Both the position numbers and the translations under genes were made by a program. A DNA stretch of 64,000 bases from Excoecaria cochinchinensis (taxonomy: Eukaryota > Streptophyta > Magnoliopsida > Malpighiales > Euphorbiaceae): contig CANTUQ010000043.1 of assembly GCA_947683425.1 (NCBI GenBank), positions 12,886,501 to 12,950,500 on the forward strand, given 5' to 3'. A model generated the notes under the pieces. The model was not told the DNA's origin. It did not search any database and was given only the letters and a program-made list of their open reading frames with translations. Positions 34,412 through 45,546 of the stretch are shown here, in pieces (position 1 is the first letter of the stretch; each line of letters starts with the position of its first letter).

Positions 34412-35150
34412 AGGGTATTAGAAAAAATGTGTGCATGCATAGAATCCTTTTAAAAAATGATGCTAAGTCTTCCATTAAAGGTCAAAGGAGGTTAAATCCC
34501 ACTCTCAGGGAAGTGGTGAGAAAGAGGTAATTAAGTTGCTAAATAATGGAATCATATACTCCATTAGTGATAGTAAATGGGTGAGCTCTGTTCAAGTTGT
34601 CCCTAAGAAGGGAGGCTTAACCATGGTTAAAAACAAGTCTAATGATTTAAAACCCACAAGGACTATGACAGGATGTCATATGTGTATAGACTATAGAAAG
34701 TTAAACAAAGCAACTAGGAAGGATCATTTTCAATTACCTTTCATTAATCAAGTTCTTGAAAGATTAACCAATTTTTCTTATTTTTGTTATTTTGATGGAC
34801 TTACTGGTTTTTATCGAATCCCTATTCACCCTGAGGACCAAGTTAAGACTACTTTCACATGTCCATATGGTACCTTTTCCTTTAGGCGTATGCCATTTGG
34901 TTTATGTAATGCTCCTACAACTTTTCAAGGACGCATGTTTTCAATATTTTGTGATTTGATTGATGAATGTGTAGAGGTTTTCATGGATGATTTTAGTGTT
35001 TATGGATCTAACTTTGAAAATTATCTAGAAAATATTTCTAAGGTTCTTGATAGATGCATAGAATGGATTAGTACTCAATTCGGAAAAATGTTACTTTATG
35101 GCACAAGAAGGAGTTATTCTTGGGCACTCGATATCAAGAAGATGTATTGA
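34412..35150 (+). pseudogene. Athila-type reverse transcriptase
   Basis: The 204-codon frame (34536-35150) carries VQVVPKKGG, the motif CIDYRKLNKATRKDHFQLPF, YFDGLTGFYRIPIHPEDQ, the RMPFGLCNAPTTFQ segment and the catalytic VFMDDFSVYG. All three RT Asp positions appear present (FDG and MDD). The frame ends when a frameshift follows DRCIEW near 35065. The preceding segment, 34412-34535, is non-coding in this frame because of stops. Confidence 0.88.
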
Positions 35151-36056
35151 GGTTGATAGAGCTAAGATAGAATTGATTGCTAATTTTCCACCTCCAAAGC
35201 GTGTTAAGGATATAAGGAGCCAAAGTATATTAAGGATATAAGGAGCTTTCTTGGTCATGTGGGTTTCTACAGAAGATTTATCAAGGATTTTTCTAAAATA
35301 GCAAAGCCATTATGCAATTTTTTTGCTAAAGATGCTGATTTTCAGTTTGATGAGTCATGTCTTAATGCATTGAAACTTTGAAGAGAACCCTTATTTTAGC
35401 ACTTGTTTTACAACCACCTAATTGGGAGTAACCATTTGAAGTTATGTGTGACGTAAGTAACTTTGCGGTGGGGGCTGTTTTGGGACAAAGGAAAGAAGGC
35501 AAGCCTTATGTGGTTTATTATGTTAGCAAACTACTTGATGGAGTTCAAATCAACTACACCACGGAAAAGGAATTGCTATTGTTTATGTATTTGACAAATT
35601 TAGAGCATATATTTTAGGGGAAAAGGTGATTGTTTATTCAGACCATGCTGCCCTCAAATATCTTATAAGTAAGATGGATACAAAACCTAGGCTTCTAAGG
35701 TGGACTTTAATGCTTTAAGAGTTTGATTGGGAAGCGAGAGATACAAAAAGGTAGTGAGAATCTCGGTGTGGATCATTTATCTAGGCTAAATCAAGAGGGA
35801 TTAAAGAGGAATGATGATGGTGTGCCAATTAATAAGACATTTCGTGGTGAACACCTCTTTAGTTTGGCATCAAAGGAAATTCAATGGTTTGCGGATATTG
35901 AAAATTATTTAGTGAGTGGTATTCTTCCTTATGGGTTAGATTATAGACAAAGGAAGAAATTCTAGCATGATAGTAAATTCTATTATTAGGAGGAACCATT
36001 ACTTTATCGGAGATGTGCAGATGGTTTGAATAAAAGGTGTATTCCTCAAGATAAAG
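35151..36056 (+). pseudogene. Athila-type RT tail and RNase H, frameshifted
   Basis: Readable in pieces: ANFPPPKRVKDIRS, then SFLGHVGFYRRFIKDFSKIAKPL (35240-35310), then RNase H parts around 35440-35700, and GVDHLSRLNQE in the frame 35723-35965. A ~30-bp local duplication (GTTAAGGATATAAGGAGC at about 35201 and its near copy at 35229) has added sequence. It is cut at 36056 by the minus-strand Tekay-type element, whose target duplication is TAAAG/TGAAG. RNase H would remove the RNA template during copying. Confidence 0.8.
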
Positions 36057-36463
36057 TATAACACCCCCTACTCATTCGTAGGTGATCCCATCCGACTAGG
36101 AGTGAGATGCCGTATGGGTAAAGGTGCCACCACGCAGATACAGAATATACATACATTCATACACAAACATACATACCTAAATACAGGGTAATTAAAAACC
36201 TTACAAAACCATTAATGGAAGAAGCTGATCATGCATTAATATAACGAAAAACATTACATTACTGTTTGATCAACCTAAAGGTACAATAGATAATTACATA
36301 TCTAGAAATGTACTTATACATATGCGGAAGCTGTTACAAAATTAACGTAAGAGAGTTCTATACAAAAAGAATCATCAATATACAAAATTAAGCCCTACAC
36401 TAAAACCTAGCTGTGTTGGCTTGGCTGCGACGACTTTCCCAAGGCAAACGCCTTCCGCACCTG

Positions 36464-36510
36464 CACGGGTAAACACACCGTGCTAAGCGATAAACGCTTA
36501 GTGGGGAAAC
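36464..36510 (-). other. Two adjacent hairpins near LTR 3' end
   Basis: On minus: CCCCACTAAGCG-TTTAT-CGCTTAG followed by GCACGG-8 nt-CCGTGC. The same layout is at 48831-48877, where the second stem has mismatches, and with compensating base pairs at 24443-24481. Confidence 0.6.
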
Positions 36511-37192
36511 ACATAAATCAAATGGACGGCCATTCACAATGGTCGCAAGCAAACACATACAGATGACATAGTCAGAAATACGCATTAGATAAGAGTATGG
36601 ACATATGAACATGTAGAGTCATACATTTGATATAACCTAACTGTCTTCATAATATCACATTAATAAACATATTCGAATAAAACATGCTCTTAAGTATCAA
36701 AACAACTCCAAACAATGAAGCACCTGCTGACTCAAGGTAGTGGATAACGAGTGAACGGACAGTACTTTACGGGTGCGAGCCGATTACAGACAGTACCTTA
36801 CGGGTATGAATCGAAAACCAATTTACTTTATCATTTGCAAAACGTTTTATTGAGAGACCTTAAACAAGATCCAAACACATTGGAGGGTTCGCGAGGAACC
36901 AAACGGGACTTGATCGGAGTCCAAACTGAATTGAGGTTGCAGCTATAAGACTCTATTAGGCATGCCTAACTATCCACTTAATTGACTCGCAGGCTAAAAT
37001 ACACAGTTAACGTCCATAGTTCAATTATAACAAGCAAAGAACTTACATACCTTGAATAATCAGTACATGCAAATATCATCCATCTTACTAGTATACAACT
37101 CATATTAAGAGACAATGTGGGCAAAAAAAATCCATAATTTAAAAACCCTAAATCATGTGAAACAACTAAGATTTTATTGCAAAAACAGGGTA

Positions 37193-37507
37193 GGTCACGG
37201 TGGTAATCAGATTGGTTGCCACCGTGACATACCAAGGATCTCGGCAGAATGCAAGTCTGAGGTACCACCCATCTGGTTGTCACCGTGACATACCCAGACC
37301 CCAAAACAGAATGCACTTTTGGGATACCTCACGGTGGTAATTCATTAGGTTGCCACCCTGACATACCCACTGCCGAAGTCAGAAGCAAAAGTCTGGACAC
37401 CTCACGATGGTAACCAGGTTGGTTGCCACCGTGACATATCCAAACTCACGGCAGAATGCATCTGGTGTGCGCCTCACGGTGGTAACCAGATTGGTTGCCA
37501 CCGTGAC
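37193..37507 (-). repeat. Hairpin cassette, CACGGTGGTAACC type, five units
   Basis: Units TCACGGTGGTAACC-loop-GGTTGCCACCGTGA (14-bp stem with one mismatch) recur about every 70 bp at 37193, 37260, 37327, 37401 and 37472. The matching set in the 5' LTR is 49550-49877. Confidence 0.85.
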
Positions 37508-38594
37508 CCATGCCCAGATGCAATACCCAAGAGCAATTTTCTAGATCATTCAAGCCAAAATCCCAAAACTCTCACTTCACCCAAAATATCCTCACTCCAA
37601 TAATAATATTAAACCAATCAAACATCAATAAATCATGCTATAAACAAATCCTACTCATGAATTCGAAGAACATCATCAATTTACATAATCAATCTCATCA
37701 CTATTCATACCACAACTCCATAATGTCACATTTGGTTCAATAACTCACAATCAAGGTTTCATGAAAAATAGAAATCAAAACCCATAACATAATAACCAAT
37801 AAAAACATTAAGAACATCAAAAATTTCCAGAATTTCATCCAAATTATAAATTGCCAACAATGCATAAAACACAAATTCCCAAACCTTGAAATCCTTAGCT
37901 CCAAATTAATGAGCTCCACTAGATCCAACCTTCTCTTTGCCCTTTGGCTCACGAGGAGGCTCAACTAAATATCAAACCACAAAAACACACAAACACAAAA
38001 CTCTAACTTAGATCCAAACCCAGAAAATATGAAGAAGAAAGATGAAGAAGAGGAAGAAGAAGATGGAAAATGCAGAAAACTTACTAATTAAATGCAAGGT
38101 GTGATCAATTCCCACTACCAAGATCTTGAATCCAAGCTAGGGCAACTAAAGAGTGAAGAAGAGGAAGAAGAGCAGAGAGGAACGGGAAAAGGGATAGGAA
38201 AATCTGATTTCCTATTTTCCTTTCCTCCTTTTACTTACCCTTACCCAAACCCTAGACACATGGCATCTCTCTAGTGGTGGAAATCAACCACTCACACCCT
38301 ACAAACATACATCATGGTCACACAAAGAACACCCTACTAAAAGACACCCTACCATGGTATGAGCAACCACACACACAAACACAGCCCCAAGAACACACTC
38401 TACAAGCATATGAGTAAGCACACCTAAATGCAACCCAACTAATTCACACCCTAACACCACACATGCACCCACATGCTAACAAAACTCTTAAAACATACAT
38501 TTCTACCCAAAATGCCCTTAATACATGTCAAAACTCACACAATGCACATGCACAAACATGGCTCATACTACTAGGGGGCAAACGGGGTGTGACA

Positions 38595-38608
38595 ACTCTC
38601 CCCCACTA
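38595..38608 (-). other. Polypurine tract
   Basis: Minus strand AGTGGGGGAGAGT directly ahead of the 3' LTR. Confidence 0.85.
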
Positions 38609-39897
38609 ACAAGAATTTCGTCCTCGAAATTCTCACCCGATCTGAACAAGTGCGGGTACTGAACTCTCATCGACTCTTCTGGCTCCCAAGTTGTTTCCTC
38701 AGCCCCATGGTGACTCCATAACACTTTAACTAGTGGAATCTGCTTACTTCTTAGCTGTCTCACTTCCCGGGCTAGAATAGCTCTTGGTTCTTCATCATAC
38801 AAAAAATCAGGCTGAACTTGCACCTCTTGCACTGACAAAACATGCGACGGATCCGATCGGTATCGACGAAGCATCGAAACGTGAAACACGTTATGTAACT
38901 TCGATAACTCCATTGGCAAAGCTAATTTATAGGCCACCGGACCAACTCTGGCCAAAATCTCATACGGACCAATGAAGCGAGGACTAAGTTTCCCTTTCTT
39001 TCCAAACCGAAGCACCTTTCGCCAGGGCAACACTTTAAGGAAGACTTTGTCCCCAACTTCAAACTGCACATATTTTCTCTTCAGATTGGCATAAGACTTT
39101 TGTCGATCCTTAGCTGCCTTCAAATTCCGCTGTACAACTCTGATCTTTTCCTCTGTATCCCTAACCAATTCTGCCCCAATCACCGATCGCTTGGATAACT
39201 CGGTCCAACAAATCGGAGTTCTACACTGCCGACCATATAAAGCTTCATACGGTGCCATACTGATGCTCGACTGATAACTGTTATTGTAGGCAAACTCCAT
39301 AAGTGACACATATCGGTCCCAACTACCCGAAAAATCCAAGGCACAAGCTCTCAGCATATCCTCCAAAATCTGTATAACTCGCTCGGACTGACCATCTGTC
39401 TGAGGATGGAATGCTGTACTGAAGTTCAACTTGGTACCCAAAGCTCTCTGCAACTCTTTCCAAAACTTAGATGTGAACCTTGGGTCTCGATCTGAAACTA
39501 TGGACAATGGCACTCTATGCAACCGAACTATCTCATCCACATAGATACTGGCCAACCTGTCCATCGAATAATCCACTCTCACCGGCAAGAAGTGAGCTGA
39601 CTTCGTAAGCCGATCCACTAGCACCCATACTGAGTCATGCTTCTTCTGAGTCAAAGGCAACCCAGAAACGAAATCCATAGCGATATCATCCCACTTCCAC
39701 TCGGGAACGGATAGAGGCGTGAGCAATCCCGAGGGAACTTGGTGCTCAGCCTTTACCTGCTGACATGTTAGGCACTTAGACACAAAATCCACTATGTCTC
39801 TTTTCATACCGGACCACCAATAGAACTGTTTCATGTCCCTGTACATCTTTTCACCCCCAGGATGCATAGTAAAAACCGTACTATGCGCCTCACTCAA
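38609..39897 (-). pseudogene. Integrase with C-terminal chromodomain
   Basis: A clean 444-codon frame (39897-38563). Order from its N-terminus: zinc finger with His in FTMHPGG and Cys pair CLTCQQ; catalytic core with Asp in IAMDFVSGLP, Asp in SDRDPRFTSKF and Glu in TDGQSERVIQ; GPF/Y module KLSPRFIGPYEILARVG; chromodomain-like tail from ILAREVRQLRSKQIP to ETTWEPEESM. All DDE residues are present. It inserts the DNA copy; the chromodomain is thought to guide it to heterochromatin in this clade. The frame continues from RNase H but is separated by a TAG at the codon before LLSEAHS. The last residues run into the polypurine tract and LTR. Confidence 0.93.
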
Positions 39898-39900
39898 CAG

Positions 39901-40695
39901 CTATCTTCTTAACTCCTCATTATCCGGTATACATAAACGGTTTCTATACAGAAGAACCCCATCTTGAACTGAGAACTCTGACTTCTTGCCCAAACTAACT
40001 TCTTGCACAATCCGCTGAAGCCTCTTATCAACCCTCTGAGCATCAACCATCCTCTGTCTCAAGGTAGGCTTCACTCTCAACTGAGCCATCAAAGCTCCAT
40101 CTGAACCAAACCTCCATCGAAACCGCCTCAGAAATAAAGCAGAAACTGACTTCCGACTCAAAGCATCTGCAACTACATTGGCCTTACCTGGATGGTAATC
40201 CACAATGCAGTCGTAATCCTTAAACAACTTAAGCCAACGATGCTGTCTCATATTCAACTCCTTCTGCGTGAGGAGATACTTTAAACTCTTGTGATCCATA
40301 AATATCCTACATCTCTCCCCATACAGATAATGGCTCCAAATCTTCAAAGCAAAGATCACAGCCGCCAACTCTAAATCATGCGTCGGATAATTCCTCTCAT
40401 GCGGCTTCAACTGTCGAGAAGCATAAGCTACCACCTTACCTTCTTGCATCAGAACACAACCCAGACCAACACCCGAAGCATCGCTATACATAACAAGCTC
40501 CTTACCCGAGATGGGTTGAGTCAGTATAAGAGCTTCAACTAGCAACTTCTTCAACTGCTCAAAATAAGTTTGACATCTGTCTAACCACTCAAACTTAACT
40601 CCTTTCCTCAACAACCTGGTCATCGGAGCAGCAATCACCGAGAAACCCTTAACAAACTGATGGTAATAACCCGCCAAACCGAGGAAACTCCGCAC
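39901..40695 (-). pseudogene. RT C-terminal part and RNase H
   Basis: A 264-codon frame beginning MRSFLGLAGYYHQFVKGFS. RNase H residues are recognisable: Asp in MYSDASGVGLG, Glu in HDLELAAVIFALK, Asp in FMDHKSLKYLL, and the end motif VVADALSRKS. It then runs through a spacer to PDNEELRR, where a TAG stops it. Bounded on the other side by a TAG after VPRNV. No internal frameshift is needed to connect it with its neighbours. Confidence 0.92.
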
Positions 40696-40698
40696 TTC

Positions 40699-41865
40699 CT
40701 AAACATTCCTAGGCACCTTCCAATCCACTATCGCCTCAATCTTGGCTGGATCCACTTGGATACCCTTAGCTGAAACTATATGACCCAAAAATGACACTTT
40801 TCGAAGCCAAAAATCACACTTGCTAAGCTTAGCAAACAGCCGATGATCTCTCAAAACTTGCAAAACCAACCGAAGATGCTCCTCGTGCTCAGTCTCATCC
40901 TTGGAATACACCAAGATATCGTCTATAAACACCACCACAAATCGGTCTAAGTATAGCCTAAACATTCTGTTCATCAAATCCATGAATGCCGCTGGAGCAT
41001 TGGTCAAACCGAATGGCATGACAAGGAACTCATAGTGGCTATACCGAGTCCGAAATGCAGTCTTAACCACATCCTCATCCTTAACACGAAGCTGATAATA
41101 CCACAACCAAAGACCTATCTTGGAAAACACACCTGCACCCCGAAGCTGATCAAACAAATCCTCGAATCTAGGCAGCGGATACTTATTCTTCACTGTAACC
41201 TTATTGATCTGCCTGTAGTCGATACACATCCTCAAGGATCCATCTTTCTTCTTAACAAACAAAACTGGAGCTCCCCAAGGAGATATGCTGGGTCGAATAA
41301 ACCCCTTATCCAATAGCTCTTGTAGTTGAGTTTTAAGTTCTCTCAACTCTACAAGAGCCATCCAATAAGGTGCTTTCGATACAGGTGTGGTACCCGGCAT
41401 AATCTCTATGGACAACTCAACTTCTCTCTCTGGAGGCAACCCAGGCAAATCACTCGGGAAAACATCACTAAACTCCCGCACCACAGGGATGTCCTCTATC
41501 CTTACTTGATCCCTCTTGGAATCCAAAACCACAGTTAGGAAAGCCTCACAACCTTTCCTAATAAACCTCTTGGCTTGCATTGTTGAGATCACATTATTCA
41601 CAGAACTAGCACCCAAACCTCTTAAAAACACTGGAAATCTGTTCCTATCCCGAAGCACAAAGGTCTTCCTATGGCAGTCCACCACAGCCCGATGCTTACC
41701 CAACCAGTCCATTCCCAAAATCAGGTCAAACTCTTTGAAAGGCAACTCTATTAAGTCCTCAGGAAACTCAATTCCCTTAACCAACAGGGGACAACTTCTA
41801 TAAACTCTACTCACATTGACACTATGCCCTAATGGATTGGTCACACAAATCTCATAGTCTAACTG
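40699..41865 (-). pseudogene. Protease-RT linker and reverse transcriptase, motif A damaged
   Basis: A 381-codon frame. Linker LIELPFKEFDLILGMDWLGKH at 31-51, RT from about 130: ISPWGAPVLFVKKKDGSLRM, CIDYRQINKVTVKNKYPLP, MPFGLTNAPAAFMDLMNRMF, VVVFIDDILVYSKD (FIDD at 306-309). Motif A, normally FSKIDL followed by RSGYYQ in this clade, reads FSKIGLWLWYYQ, so the first catalytic Asp (residue 244, codon 41115-41113) is Gly and the next residues are also changed. The enzyme should be inactive even without the flanking amber stops at 41865 and 40698. Confidence 0.92.
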
Positions 41866-42098
41866 CTATACGACATGCAACTTATCAATAATCTTATCCG
41901 TGCACAAATATGAGTGTGTGGAACCAGGGTCTATTAGAGCATATAATTCGGTGTCATGGAGTAGGAACTTACCAGCAATCACATTAGGGGCATCCTGCTC
42001 CTCTCTAGCTCTCACAGCATGGGCTCTGGCTGCGACTGGTGGAGGATGCTCAACTATCTCCGAAACAGCTCCATCTCTAGGTCGACCGCCTCGACCTC
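41866..42098 (-). pseudogene. Gag C-terminal tail and protease
   Basis: From the LTR junction at 42098 the frame reads RGGRPRDGAV, a Pro/Ala/Arg stretch, then NVIAGKFLLHDTELYALIDPGSTHSYL with an intact protease DPGST motif (Asp codon about 41931-41929). It ends at a TAG after KLHVV. The open frame upstream of 42099 (from 42177) belongs to the inserted LTR. It is in register with gag on the other side of the insertion when one ACCTC copy is counted. Confidence 0.88.
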
Positions 42099-43196
42099 TG
42101 TCACACCCCAAAATGGCCCTGGTCGGAATGTGCATGCTAAGTCGGGATCGGAAGGGTATTTCAGTAACTTGGTACATGTGAAATTTGGAGTGTTTAGGAT
42201 CTAATTGAAAAAAAAGTTAATTAAGTTTGTAAGAAAGATTTGTGTAAGTGAGTGAAGTGTATTTTGTTTAAGGACTTAAGAGCAATTTTTGATTTGGAAT
42301 GTTGAGTGGAGTTTGGGGTCCAATAGGATCTGCAATGTGGGTGCTAGGTGGGCATTGAATGGGGAAAAGAAGAAAAGAAAGAGGAAGAGAGTGAGGGAAC
42401 ACAAATTTCATTCCCGTCCCCCTCCTCTCACACTTTCCCTTCTTCTTCTCTTCTCCCTTCCTTGCTTTTTCCTTTCTTTCTCTATTGGCTTGGATTTGTG
42501 TGGCTTGGATTGTGATTTTGCTTGAGGAGGTAAGTTAGAATTAACGTTCTCCTGTTCTTCTTCTTCTTCTTCTTCTTTATCTGGTTTCATCTTCAGTTAG
42601 GGTTTGGACTAAGGGTTGTGTGGTTTCTTGTATGTGCAAGCTTTGGATTGTAAGAAAGAGCATAGTAAAGGCAAGGGAAGGATTGAGGACTGATCTTGAA
42701 GCCTGATTTTTGGATCGTCATTTCCAGGTTTGGGAATATTTTGGATGCATGTAATGGTTGAAGAGCTTCTGTGTTCTTGTCTCTGCTATATTTCTCACTA
42801 GGCTTGTAAATGGGTTTGCTTTGCTTATTTTCTGGAAGTTGATGTGTTTTGGCATGAGAATATGCATGATTAAGTGAGTAAATATGTTAGTAATGCATGT
42901 TGGGGATTGAATTGAAGTTACTGAGCTTTGGGTTTTGAAATTACTGTATTTTTAGGGTTTATGTTCTTTAATGGATGATATCTGTTTATGCATGGTATTA
43001 GTTGATTTAATTGTTGAATTAAGCTTGTTTTATGTCAATTTAATGTTGGAAGATCGATTGAAAGGTAAGATGAGTTTGATTGCTTTTTGAATTAGATTGA
43101 AAATGATTTTTATCGAGTTGTTTGAGATCTGGGTTCACTGGAATTGGAAAATCTGTGTTTGCGATATCGGGGAAGAAGAAGAGGGCGAGGAGAGTG

Positions 43197-43392
43197 GCTC
43201 ACGCGACGTGAGCCATGCTCACGCGAAATTACTCACGCTACGTGAGCAGATTGCTCACGCAACGTGAGCAGATTGCTCACGTTACGTGAGCAATGCTCAC
43301 GGCGTGAGCAATGCTCACGCAACGTGAGCAATGCTCACAAGACGTGAGCTTTGCTCACGCGACGTGAGCTTTGCTCACGCGACGTGAGCAAC
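43197..43392 (+). repeat. Hairpin cassette, GCTCACG-nnn-CGTGAGC type, about nine units
   Basis: Perfect 7-bp stems GCTCACG/CGTGAGC with 1-3 base loops (CGA, CAA, TTA, CTA, G) separated by ATT, AAT, AGATT or TTT. The loop varies while the stem is kept. No other copy of this exact motif occurs in the window. Confidence 0.92.
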
Positions 43393-44435
43393 CTTTACGT
43401 ACATGATGGTTGCTCAGGTCTTCCGGTTCTTCCGTTTTACCTCTGTTTTTCTTTCTCCAAGCAACCAGTTTCTTTTAAAATGATTTTCCAAACGCTTTTT
43501 ATGGGATTTTCCTCTACTGTGTGCTATATTATCTCGATGATATGATTGATTAGTCCAATTTCTTTGGTATTAGTAACATGTTATCTTTGATAAGTTATAT
43601 GTGGTATTTTTGAAATAGTTTTGGATTATAGTGATTCTGTTGAATGACCGTGGGTTTTTAACTGTATGGTTTGGATTGAGATATGCTTATTATTGTGATC
43701 CTCGTTGCATGTTTATTTAGAATGCGAAGGATTTATGAATGCTAACTTTCTGATTATTTAGTTCCAATCATGTTCTACCTTTATGTAAATCATGTTATGC
43801 ATATCTTTAGTCTGTTGCTTCTATGAGAGTAATCTGCCGTGCTTAAAGGTATATTGTATTATTTCCATGATTTAGGTAATGTGTTATTAGTCATTGGCAT
43901 AATGTGATTTTCCCCATGCGTTCCTGTCATACTTCAATATATTGGGTAGTGATAGAATGTTATTGATTGGATTATTGCATGCTTTAGAATATGAATTGTA
44001 TGAGATATGATTGATATCCTGCTATGCTAAACTTATTTGAATAATATGGATGATGTCTGATGCATTACTATACTTTAACCTTTGAACTCATTGTGATATG
44101 TTAAATGTAATTTGGACTATGCATGATTTATATTTAGTTATCGTCACCTGATGCATGATTAGGTTTTGTATTGATAATCATTGGTATGATAGTGTTTCTA
44201 TACCTGATTCTTGGCATGCTTTAGAACATTGTTTAATGTTAAAATATATGGACTGTATTATGTTTGGCAAAGGGAATTGTATAAGATTTGATCAACTTTA
44301 TGAGCATATGTATATGTCTATTGTACTCTGATTTATGCATGATGTATATATTTGTATATATATATTTATGCGTTGTGCGATTCGAAATGTGTATTGTTTG
44401 ATGCATGACCTGCGAGAGTCAGTCTAGTGGATAGT

Positions 44436-44447
44436 TAGGCATGCCTA
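44436..44447. promoter_or_regulatory. Perfect palindrome TAGGCATGCCTA
   Basis: Same 12 bases as in four other LTR positions in the window. Followed here by GTAGCTGCAGCGCCC and a GATCAGGTCC segment shared with the LTRs at 36057, 48418 and 57096. Confidence 0.6.
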
Positions 44448-45503
44448 ATAGAGTCTTATGTAGCTGCAGCGCCCTTCGAACGTTTGGACCCCGATCAGGT
44501 CCCCCGTTTGGTTCCTCGCGAACCCCCCATCTGTACGGATCTTCGTGATCCTTTTTAATGTATTTGGATCGGGTTAAGATCCCCCATTAGTGAAATGCTT
44601 TGTGACAAAATAAAATGGTTTTCGATTGGTACCCGTAAGGTACTATCTGTACACTCGTTATCCACTATTGTGAGTCAGCAGGTGTTTTATTGGTTTCTGT
44701 TATTTTGAAATAACCATAAGAGAGTGATATCCGTTTGAGCATGTTAAGGATTTCAGGAATCAGTTATTTGTATTTGAATGTGACTATGGGTTTTAAATGT
44801 ATGTCTGTATTATGTCAGCATGATTTTATAGTTAACATGATTATCTGTACTTATCATATGATTTGTTATAAGTTTCTGAATGCTTTGATTATGATGCGAC
44901 TAGAGAATTTATGTATGTGACTTAAACATGTTTTGTTAATATATTAGCTTGTGAACCGAAGCAGCTGTGATGGTAAGTATGTGGTGATTACTGTACTCTC
45001 TGCATGATGATGATATGAATGTAATACTAATTGGTTATGCCTTCAGTCTCTGTTATCAGAATGTTTCTGCATGATGCTTAATATATTAGAGTTGCGCAGC
45101 GGTATTGTGATGCTCTAAATGTTATCCTTTGGATATTTGACTAGTGTGTATGCTTAACATGATGATTGGGTTGTCAGTTCAGGCGTGGGTACTTAGTGAT
45201 ATTTAATGCATGTGTTTAGCTCTTGTGACTCCGCATGGTAAGATGCTATCATTTGATACCCATGTAGGTTTATGCATGAGTTATAGTATGTAGTTCGGCA
45301 TGATGATATTTGTATCGTATATTGTATGATGTCTGTATTGGTATATCCTGGACATGAGTTTATGGTCTGTTTGTAAGTTATTGATTGAATGCCTTTATTG
45401 TGCAGCCTGATTAGTGATATGTTTTGAATATCTGCATTTGTCATCTGAATGTGTTTTGCCTTGACGACCATTGTGAATGGCCGTCCATATTCTTGTGTGT
45501 TCT

Positions 45504-45546
45504 CCCCACTAAGCGTTATCGCTTAGCACGGATTTCCTTTCCGTGC
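45504..45546 (+). other. Two adjacent hairpins near LTR 3' end
   Basis: CCCCACTAAGCG-TTAT-CGCTTAG, then GCACGGA-7 nt-TCCGTGC. Compared with 24443-24481, A-T pairs are replaced by G-C pairs in both stems, keeping the pairing. Confidence 0.65.

Larger units (their letters stand above)
36057..38594 (-). mobile_element. 3' LTR of the Tekay-type element (2538 bp)
   Basis: On minus it runs TGTCACACCCCGTTTGCC to GGGGGTGTTATA; the last CA has become TA. Landmarks on minus: CT-rich leader around 38230-38040, five-unit hairpin cassette 37507-37193, palindrome 36968-36957, two-hairpin element 36510-36464. Small frames at 36400-37316 and 37510-37964 are LTR by-products that recur in the other LTR. Confidence 0.93.

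Noticed and set aside
33796..34440. 214-codon minus-strand ORF
   Set aside because: It is the antisense shadow of the Athila-type protease frame.
36978..37316. 112-codon minus-strand ORF, with a 121-codon sister at 49335-49700
   Set aside because: Both run through the hairpin cassette of the two LTRs. Duplication follows from the LTR pair and no domain is present.
43197..43392. CRISPR-like palindromic repeats
   Set aside because: Spacers are only 3-5 bases and nearly constant; this is a tandem hairpin field inside an LTR.
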